DNA from: Niveispirillum irakense DSM 11586
Lineage (GTDB): Bacteria; Pseudomonadota; Alphaproteobacteria; Azospirillales; Azospirillaceae
Length of the DNA stretch: 64,000 nt
Assembly: GCF_000429645.1 (NCBI RefSeq)
Contig: NZ_KE386934.1
Span: 1-64,000 of the forward strand
Reading direction: 5' to 3'
The notes under the pieces are model-generated. The model was not told where the DNA came from. It worked only from the letters and a program-made list of their open reading frames with translations, and did no database searches. The position numbers and the translations under genes were made by a program. Position 1 is the first letter of the stretch, and each line of letters starts with the position of its first letter. Below are positions 58,687-64,000 of the stretch, piece after piece.

Positions 58687-60797
58687 CAGGTCGCCTGCTT
58701 CAGGATCACCCCCAGGCGGCTGCGCAAGGCCTGCATTTCCTGCGTCACCTGGCTGGCCTTGCGGCCCAGATCATCGGCCAGCGTCCGGGTTTCGCTGGCA
58801 TCCGCGGCAACAGACTGGATACGGTCGGACACCTCAATCGTACCACCAGCAGCACTGGTCGCGCTCTGGCTGATGCTCTCTGTGGCGCTGCCCTGTTCGG
58901 TAACCGATGCGGTAATGGTGCCCGCGATTTCATCAATCCGGGCAATGACATCATGAAGCTGATGAATGTCGGCAATCACCCGATCCGTGGCCCGCTGCAC
59001 CGCGCTGATCTGGGAACTGATCTCCTCCGTTGCCTGGCCGGTCTGGGTGGAGAGGTTTTTCACCTCTGCGGCCACGACGGCGAAACCACGCCCGGCCTCG
59101 CCGGCACGCGCCGCCTCAATCGTGGCATTCAGCGCCAGCAGGTTGGTTTGCCCCGAGATATCGCCGATCAATTGCGCCGCCTGACCAATATTCTGCGCCG
59201 CATCGGCAAGCTGGCTGATGATCGTCCGGGTTTGCGCGCCACGGGCCACAGCGGCATGCACCATGTCAGCCACTTCCGACACCTGGCGGCCGATCTCGCG
59301 GGAAGAAGCGGCAAGCTGCTCCGTCGCCGCCGCCACCGTCTGCACATTGCTGGTGGCATCTTGCGCCGCGCCGGCCACACCATGCGACTGTTCACCCGTG
59401 CGCTGAGCGGCTGAGGTCATACGGCCGGCCAGATCGGTGATACCGGCTGCCTGGGTCAGCACGGCCTCGACACGGGTGGTTACCTCCTGCTCCAGGGCAT
59501 CGGCCAGCCCGCCCAGCTTACTGGCGAATTCCTGCTTATGGGCCCGCTCGCGCTCCTGCTCTTCCACTTTCAGCCGGTCCATCTCCTCCGCATTGACGCG
59601 GAACACGTCGATGGCACGGGCCATATCGCCAATTTCATCCCGCCGGCCTGTACCGGGGATGAAGGTCAGCCGCTCGCCACGGGCCAGCGTTTCCATTGCC
59701 TGTTCGATCTGTGCCAATGGACCGGTGATGGACCGGACCAGCATCAAGGACAGGATGCAGAACAGGGAAACCAGAACGCCGCCAACGATCAGGGTGATGC
59801 GCTGGGTCTGGGTTCGGATGCGGCCTTCTGCCGTACGGGCCTCCTCCAAACCCGTGCGGGTATAAGCGAACAACTCGTCGATCAGCGGAGTGGTCTCGGC
59901 AAAGACCTTGGTGAAGGCGGCAACAGCCTGGGTCTGTTTGGCCGTGGCGTCGCCAAGGGCCGCCATATCCTGACGATATTGCCGCGACAGCGCATCCAGG
60001 GCCGTCTTCGTCTCCCCATCAAGCTGCGATTCCGGGATGAAGAAGGAGAATTCATTATAGGCCTTGCGGTGCTGGCCCAGATATTTGTCCTCCCCCGTCA
60101 ACAGGAAGGATTTCTCGGCGTTACGCATCTCCGCCATGCCGATGAACAGGGGCGCCGCCATGGCCGCAGGCCATTTCTTCAATTCCGCTTCCGCTGCGGT
60201 CACAGATTTGAACATCTGGCCGCGCAATCCGTCCTCGTCGGTAAAGCCAACGGCCCTGGTTGCTGTCGACACATTCTCAAAAGCAGCGGCCAATTGGGTC
60301 AGCCGGTCACTGATGGCCTGGACCGTTTCCACCTTTGCCGCTGCGGCGGGATGCGAGAGCAGCGCCTCGGCTGTCCGTTCCACCTCTGCCAGATTGGCGC
60401 GGAACGCCTCCCCTTCTGCTGGCGCGCGATCACGCAGAAAACGGGTGGCGTGGAGTTGCAGGGCCGATGTCCGGCGATTGAGATCCGCCGCCATTTCGGA
60501 AAAGGCTGACAAACCGCTCATGGATTGCGACGCATCTTCCCGCCGCACATCCCCCAGCAGGAAAAGGCCGGCCGTCATGAAAACGGTGATCAGGGCCGCC
60601 CCCACCAGCAGCCCGATACGGGTGACGATGGAAAATTTTGCCAGCCACCCGCCATCCCCATGCGGCTGATCATTACCATCATCGCCCTTCAACAACCGGG
60701 CGAGCCATCCTGGCGCCCGCCATCCCACGTTACGCGCGCCGCCATTCAATAGGTCCGTGCCCGGTATTACATCAACGGGCATCGTCGCGTCGGTCAT
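58686..60797 (-). CDS. Methyl-accepting chemotaxis protein
   Basis: A 703-residue chemoreceptor. The cytoplasmic N-terminus is unusually long (about 60 residues), then TM1 (61-81), a ~250-residue periplasmic helical sensor domain compatible with the HBM type, TM2 (about 331-352), a HAMP domain (RSITGPLAQIEQAMETLARG onward), and the signalling domain. The highly conserved tip reads EAARAGEAGRGFAVVAAEVKNL. No C-terminal CheR/CheB-docking pentapeptide is present. The ligand is unknown. It is divergently oriented to aat, with 347 non-coding bases upstream, and no che gene adjacent. Confidence 0.94.
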   Translation of the reverse strand: MTDATMPVDVIPGTDLLNGGARNVGWRAPGWLARLLKGDDGNDQPHGDGGWLAKFSIVTRIGLLVGAALITVFMTAGLFLLGDVRREDASQSMSGLSAFSEMAADLNRRTSALQLHATRFLRDRAPAEGEAFRANLAEVERTAEALLSHPAAAAKVETVQAISDRLTQLAAAFENVSTATRAVGFTDEDGLRGQMFKSVTAAEAELKKWPAAMAAPLFIGMAEMRNAEKSFLLTGEDKYLGQHRKAYNEFSFFIPESQLDGETKTALDALSRQYRQDMAALGDATAKQTQAVAAFTKVFAETTPLIDELFAYTRTGLEEARTAEGRIRTQTQRITLIVGGVLVSLFCILSLMLVRSITGPLAQIEQAMETLARGERLTFIPGTGRRDEIGDMARAIDVFRVNAEEMDRLKVEEQERERAHKQEFASKLGGLADALEQEVTTRVEAVLTQAAGITDLAGRMTSAAQRTGEQSHGVAGAAQDATSNVQTVAAATEQLAASSREIGRQVSEVADMVHAAVARGAQTRTIISQLADAAQNIGQAAQLIGDISGQTNLLALNATIEAARAGEAGRGFAVVAAEVKNLSTQTGQATEEISSQISAVQRATDRVIADIHQLHDVIARIDEIAGTITASVTEQGSATESISQSATSAAGGTIEVSDRIQSVAADASETRTLADDLGRKASQVTQEMQALRSRLGVILKQAT

Positions 60798-61144
60798 GTG
60801 CCGTCTTCCCAGTTGCTAACAGGGGCCTATACAAAATGCATAGAAGACGGCATCTCTGAAATTTACGTCTCACTTTGATGAATGTTTCGTGAAACGCAAA
60901 TACCCCTCGCTCTTATTGACAAATCGTATCAATAACTTGGGGATATACACCCCTTTGACCACATGGCTGTATCGCCCTGTTGCAGGATGAAAATACCCCC
61001 ATACCGTAGCAGTGCATGCGGCCAAGGACGGCGGGATTAGGCATCTGGCAGCAAAGTGAAGAAGGTTGCCTGCTTGAACATTTGCCCAAAGGCCGGGAAT
61101 TGCTATCGTCAACTACGGATCATCCGCCGCAACGATTGGGAATC
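60798..61144. other. Non-coding gap between the chemoreceptor and aat
   Basis: No gene is supported in this 347-base stretch. It is locally AT-richer. It has a short stem GTTTC-GT-GAAAC at 60885-60896, which looks like a shortened parS but lacks two central bases, and the loose inverted GGGG/CCCC around 60940-60955. Both upstream genes diverge from here, so their promoters should lie inside. I see no convincing sigma-54 or sigma-28 site. An 80-codon minus frame (60870-61112) has no ribosome site and is judged spurious. Confidence 0.6.
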
Positions 61145-61813
61145 ATGCCCCTGTTAACGCCGGACCTGCTGTTGCGTGCCTATGCCAATGGGGTTTTTCC
61201 CATGGCCGAGAGCGCTGAATCAGAAGAATTGATGTGGTTCGATCCCCCACATCGAGGAGTGCTGCCGCTCGACAGGTTCCATGTTCCCCGCCGGTTGCGC
61301 AAAACGCTGCGGCATTTTCCATTCGATGTCCGCGTCGACAGCGATTTTCATCAAACAATGGAACGGTGTGCCGCCGCCACGCCAAACCGCCCCAGCACCT
61401 GGATCAATAGCGAGATCGTGGAGGCTTATTGCCAGCTCTATGAACTGGGATTCGCCCATAGTGTGGAATGCTGGACGGGTCAGGGGGCCGACAGCACCAT
61501 GGTTGGCGGGTTATATGGCGTGTCGCTGGGCGGCGCCTTTTTCGGGGAAAGCATGTTCTCCACCATCACAGATGCCAGCAAGGTAGCGCTGGTCCATCTG
61601 GTGGCCCGCCTGATGCGTAACGGCTTCACCCTTCTGGACACGCAGTTTATCACCACGCATCTGGCCCAGTTCGGCGCAATGGAAATTCCCCGTCACCGAT
61701 ACCGGGCGCAACTGGCTAAGGCCATTGCGCTGGAACCGGATTTTCAAGGCGGGGAAGAGGATGAGCGGGCATTGGTGACTGCCTTTTTACAGTCCTTGAC
61801 CCAGATATCATAG
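61145..61813 (+). CDS. aat: Leucyl/phenylalanyl-tRNA-protein transferase
   Basis: The 222-residue protein is Aat, which adds Leu or Phe to N-terminal Arg/Lys of proteins, feeding them to ClpS/ClpAP (N-degron pathway). It has LLLRAYANGVFPMAES, MWFDPPHRGVLPLD, the WINSEIVEAYCQLYELGFAHSVECW core and GVSLGGAFFGESMFS, LLDTQFITTHLAQFGA. ATG 61145 follows GGGAA; the open frame extends upstream without support. Its last 70 bases overlap the 3' end of the convergent DUF2155 gene. Confidence 0.95.
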   Translation: MPLLTPDLLLRAYANGVFPMAESAESEELMWFDPPHRGVLPLDRFHVPRRLRKTLRHFPFDVRVDSDFHQTMERCAAATPNRPSTWINSEIVEAYCQLYELGFAHSVECWTGQGADSTMVGGLYGVSLGGAFFGESMFSTITDASKVALVHLVARLMRNGFTLLDTQFITTHLAQFGAMEIPRHRYRAQLAKAIALEPDFQGGEEDERALVTAFLQSLTQIS

Positions 61814-62268
61814 ACCGGGTGTTCCATCGCCGACAAAGCCGGGCTGGAAGCAAACATCCAGCCCACAAAGACGGGAACCGGGGCCGCCCCTTCCGAGGTC
61901 GGATTCTCGACAACATCCAGAAAGGCTGCGGATTCAGGGGTATCGATTGGCGGCGCCTTCCGGCATGCCTTCACATGGATGGCAAGCTGGCCGAAACTCG
62001 CCGTTTCCCCCACCTTCACTTCAAAAGTGGACGTACGGGCCGTGACCTTGTCCAGCCCCTGAAGGACCACGACAGGCATCGCGTCGAATGTACGATCAGG
62101 CGGCGGCGGCGGGGCCGGGCGCTGAACAACGCCGCTGCGCACCGGGTCTTCCACCGCTGGCACGCCCAATTCTGCCTGGGCGTGTGCGCCAGCAACCCCG
62201 ATCAGGATTGATGCCGGCAAAATGACGGATGCCAGAAACAGGCGATGCAGGGGCGGCATTGCACGCAT
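61744..62268 (-). CDS. DUF2155 family exported protein
   Basis: The 174-residue protein has a signal peptide (HRLFLASVILPASILIGVAGAHAQA), a proline-rich stretch, and a DUF2155 domain: VVLQGLDKVTARTSTFEVKVGETASFGQLAIHVKACRKAPPIDTPESAAFLDV, then VFVGWMFASSPALSAMEHPVYDIWVKDCK. The two cysteines may form a disulfide. The function of DUF2155 is unknown; it is widespread in alphaproteobacteria between mlaD/NDUFA12 and aat, as here. ATG 62268 has no strong ribosome site. The C-terminal ~23 codons overlap aat on the other strand. Confidence 0.87.
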   Translation of the reverse strand: MRAMPPLHRLFLASVILPASILIGVAGAHAQAELGVPAVEDPVRSGVVQRPAPPPPPDRTFDAMPVVVLQGLDKVTARTSTFEVKVGETASFGQLAIHVKACRKAPPIDTPESAAFLDVVENPTSEGAAPVPVFVGWMFASSPALSAMEHPVYDIWVKDCKKAVTNARSSSSPP

Positions 62269-62392
62269 GGAAATCAACCCCGTCTGAAAATCTGTAAACC
62301 CATCAAAGGAATAAGGGGAAGATGATGGCCGCCATATGGCGCCGGTCATCTTCCCCCATTATCGCCCCAGCAGCGCAGGGACACCTTACCGA

Positions 62393-62932
62393 TCACTGAC
62401 CGCCCAGCAGCCCGCCACCATTGGCGGGAGGGGCCTCACCGGAGGCCGGCGGGGACGCCGCCTGACCGCCACCATTGCCACCCTGCCCACCACCGGAAGA
62501 GCTGAAAATGAAGCGGCCCAGCAGCTCCTCCAGATTGACGGCGGACTGGGTATATTCAATCACGTCGCCTTCCTTCAGCTTGTCTTCCTCGCCACCCGGC
62601 TCAAGCTGCAGGTAGCGCCCGCCCAGCAGGCTCTCGCTGGCGATCGAAGCCGAGGTATCACGCGGAAGCTGGATATTGCGGTCGATTTCCATCCGCACCA
62701 CAGCCTGGAAGGTCTGCTTGTCCAGGAACTGCTCCGTCACCGTGCCGACCTTGACGCCGCTGATGCGGACATCGGAACCGGCAGACAGGCCACCCGTGCT
62801 GCTGAACCGCGCTTCCAGCTTGTAGCCGCTGACCGGGCGTACAGAGCTGCTGGTATAGGCGAAGAACAGGAAAAACCCGGCCACAACCAGCACAACCGCA
62901 CCCAGCACGGTTTCAATCACGTTCCTGCGCAT
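62393..62932 (-). CDS. mlaD: Outer-membrane lipid asymmetry protein MlaD
   Basis: The 179-residue protein has one N-terminal membrane helix (IETVLGAVVLVVAGFFLFFAY) and an MCE/MlaD domain: YKLEARFSSTGGLSAGSDVRISGVKVGTVTEQFL, then SESLLGGRYLQLEPGG. It forms the hexameric periplasmic ring of the Mla phospholipid transporter. The tail is glycine/serine-rich and disordered. ATG 62932 has GGGAG eleven bases upstream; a GTG at 62944 is less likely. mlaE and mlaF are not adjacent. It lies between the NDUFA12-like gene and DUF2155, a conserved neighbourhood in alphaproteobacteria. Confidence 0.92.
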   Translation of the reverse strand: MRRNVIETVLGAVVLVVAGFFLFFAYTSSSVRPVSGYKLEARFSSTGGLSAGSDVRISGVKVGTVTEQFLDKQTFQAVVRMEIDRNIQLPRDTSASIASESLLGGRYLQLEPGGEEDKLKEGDVIEYTQSAVNLEELLGRFIFSSSGGGQGGNGGGQAASPPASGEAPPANGGGLLGGQ

Positions 62933-63022
62933 GGACAGAACCACTCCCGATGTGAACCCTTAAAACAACGATGGCGGCGTGCGAGCGACGCCGCCATGCG
63001 ATGTAACGCTAAATGGTGCCGA

Positions 63023-63412
63023 TCAGTTCGGCGTCCAGGCCTCATAATCGCCGGTAGCCTTGTCACGCTTGCCACCTTCGAACAAATGGCCCGGCGGACG
63101 ATAGGCTTCCAGCGTCCCTGTCGGGTTCGGCTGGTGTTCCTTGATCCAGGGCTTATGGAAAGCCGATTGCTCCGGCAGCGGCTCCGCCATGGTGTAATGC
63201 AGCCAGCCGTGCCATTCCGGCGGCACATTGGTTGCCTCCGGCTCGCCGTTATAGATCACCCAGCGGCGGGCTTTCAGGCCTTTGCGGGCCTTCTTCTCCT
63301 GATAATATTTGTTGCCCTGCTTATCCGTACCGACCAGCTGGCCAGCCCGGGCAGTGAAGATATTGATCTGGATATTGGCCATCCAAGTGACCAGGGAGAT
63401 GCTTTTTCTCAT
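63023..63412 (-). CDS. NADH:ubiquinone oxidoreductase NDUFA12-like subunit
   Basis: The 129-residue protein matches the NDUFA12/B17.2 family: FTARAGQLVGTDKQGNKYYQEK, RRWVIYNGEPEATNVPPEWHGWLHYT, EPLPEQSAFHKPWIKEHQPNPTGT and a C-terminal YEAWTPN. It is a supernumerary complex I subunit shared with mitochondria. The family core usually begins close to the FT/F-W-x-x-R-x-G-x-x-VGTD segment; here about 20 residues precede it, so the annotated ATG 63412 is plausible but not certain. mlaD and DUF2155 follow on the same strand. Confidence 0.94.
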   Translation of the reverse strand: MRKSISLVTWMANIQINIFTARAGQLVGTDKQGNKYYQEKKARKGLKARRWVIYNGEPEATNVPPEWHGWLHYTMAEPLPEQSAFHKPWIKEHQPNPTGTLEAYRPPGHLFEGGKRDKATGDYEAWTPN

Positions 63413-63567
63413 GATGGTCCGATCAGGACTGAAGGAACGGTACCCCCGGTGGGGAGGCAGGCAACGCGGCGACTATGGCACCGCAATATCTTAAAATCCA
63501 CCCTCGCGCGCGGGTCAAGCCGGCCATGGCGGTAATTCCGGCCTTGCCGAAATTGCAGCCGGCCCCA

Positions 63568-64000
63568 TCAGTCCGGCGGGCCGGCTTTCCCGGCCGGTGG
63601 TTCGTGCCCGCGCAACCTGTCCGCGGCACGGCCGATGCGCCCCGTATGGTGCCGGATCTCCCAAATGGCGATGGCAATGCCGGCCAGCAGCAGCGGCAGG
63701 ATATAATAGATGAAACGATAGGCGAGCATGGCCCCCAGCAACGCCTCTGTCGACACCTTGTCCGACAAGCCAAGGATGATGATGGTTTCGAACACGCCGA
63801 TCCCACCGGGCACATGGCTGAAGATCGCCACGACCAGGGCAGCACAGTAGATGCCCAAAAAAGCAGTGAAGCTGATGGGATGATCGACTGGCATCAAGGA
63901 CCAGAGGACGCCCGCCGCCAGCATGATCTCGACCGATCCGATCGTTATCTGCGAGACGACACCCAGCGGCGACGGCAACTGGATCGACCAGCGCCAAATC
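63568..64000 (-). CDS. Flippase-like membrane protein (LPG synthase TM/UPF0104 type), 5' end outside window
   Basis: The visible ~143 residues are the C-terminal part of a polytopic protein; the frame continues past the right edge of the window. The sequence IQLPSPLGVVSQITIGSVEIMLAAGVLWSLMP, then FLGIYCAALVVAIFSHVPGGIGVFETIII and AYRFIYYILPLLLAGIAIAIWEI, has the S-H-x-P-G-G-x-G-x-x-E motif of the lysylphosphatidylglycerol-synthase transmembrane/flippase family (MprF N-terminal type). The terminal ~30 residues are polar and arginine-rich. It may transport lipid or be fused to an enzyme upstream; the missing N-terminus prevents a decision. Confidence 0.8.
   Translation of the reverse strand, partial: IWRWSIQLPSPLGVVSQITIGSVEIMLAAGVLWSLMPVDHPISFTAFLGIYCAALVVAIFSHVPGGIGVFETIIILGLSDKVSTEALLGAMLAYRFIYYILPLLLAGIAIAIWEIRHHTGRIGRAADRLRGHEPPAGKAGPPD

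Noticed and set aside
60885-60896. GTTTC-GT-GAAAC resembling a ParB parS site
   Set aside because: parS needs a 16-bp TGTTTCACGTGAAACA-type palindrome; this one lacks two central bases and no parAB genes are near.
60870-61112. 80-codon minus-strand frame between the chemoreceptor and aat
   Set aside because: No ribosome site, no recognisable motif, and it covers the region where both divergent promoters should be.

Overview
The window looks like a chromosomal segment of a high-GC, flagellated alphaproteobacterium, most likely Rhodospirillales/Azospirillaceae (Azospirillum or Niveispirillum-like). The basis is gene content and synteny: two accessory complex I subunits shared with mitochondria (NDUFS4-like at 49288, NDUFA12-like at 63412), the NDUFA12-mlaD-DUF2155 neighbourhood opposite aat, TrmFO, an APH-fold homoserine kinase, tatABC-serS-surE-pcm-LysM/M23 in one block, and CheZ beside a partner-switching module. 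The genus is an inference. Most of the window is housekeeping with short gaps and many ATGA/GTGA/TGATG start-stop overlaps.

Layout. 1-303: C-terminal part of an IS110-family transposase cut by the window edge. 396-2358: Mth938-like protein, YajC without the usual SecD/SecF, and a DUF815 ATPase. 2452-5112: three molybdoenzyme-maturation genes (split XdhC, then a molybdopterin-binding/nucleotidyltransferase fusion). 5096-7815: hydrolase and MsbA-type exporter. 7921-11397: PilZ, REC-PP2C phosphatase, anti-sigma-type kinase, STAS protein and CheZ in one operon. 11686-13886: an orphan HTH protein with a paired operator, and an exported sialidase-fold protein. 13911-21508: beta-oxidation operon fadE-thiolase-FadB-like-acetyl-CoA hydrolase/transferase. 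21577-24092: MFS transporter and a DUF308-like/possible permuted papain-fold fusion. Then tRNA-Lys, coaD, gyrA, a MATE transporter, a proline-rich mini-protein and trmFO.

31258-32527: phage-shock operon (41-aa membrane protein, PspA, PspC) behind a clear sigma-54 promoter. 32739-34180: thrB and rnhA. 34181-36690: AT-rich insert with a Wzz-like protein and an O-antigen ligase/polymerase-like protein. 36707-42973: LysM/M23 lipoprotein, pcm, surE, serS, tatC, tatB, tatA. 43050-49089: orphan Fe3+-type ABC ATPase, sseA, GNAT, cystathionine beta-lyase, hisI, an unknown protein and a DMT transporter. 49175-52245: tRNA-Pro, NDUFS4, tRNA-Arg and a large flagellin read from a sigma-54 promoter through a leader of about 270 nt. 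52348-55044: small membrane protein, unknown protein, DUF192 protein and a histone-deacetylase-like amidohydrolase. 55151-58640: TPP riboswitch and thiamine-precursor ABC transporter, with a 2-hydroxyacid dehydrogenase. 58686-64000: chemoreceptor, aat, DUF2155, mlaD, NDUFA12 and a truncated flippase-like membrane protein.

The candidates for something less described are the CheZ/STAS/kinase/phosphatase/PilZ operon, the membrane-papain fusion beside an MFS transporter, the 41-aa first gene of the psp operon, and the HTH orphan with two matching palindromes in front of it. No CRISPR array, complete prophage or classical defence island was seen.
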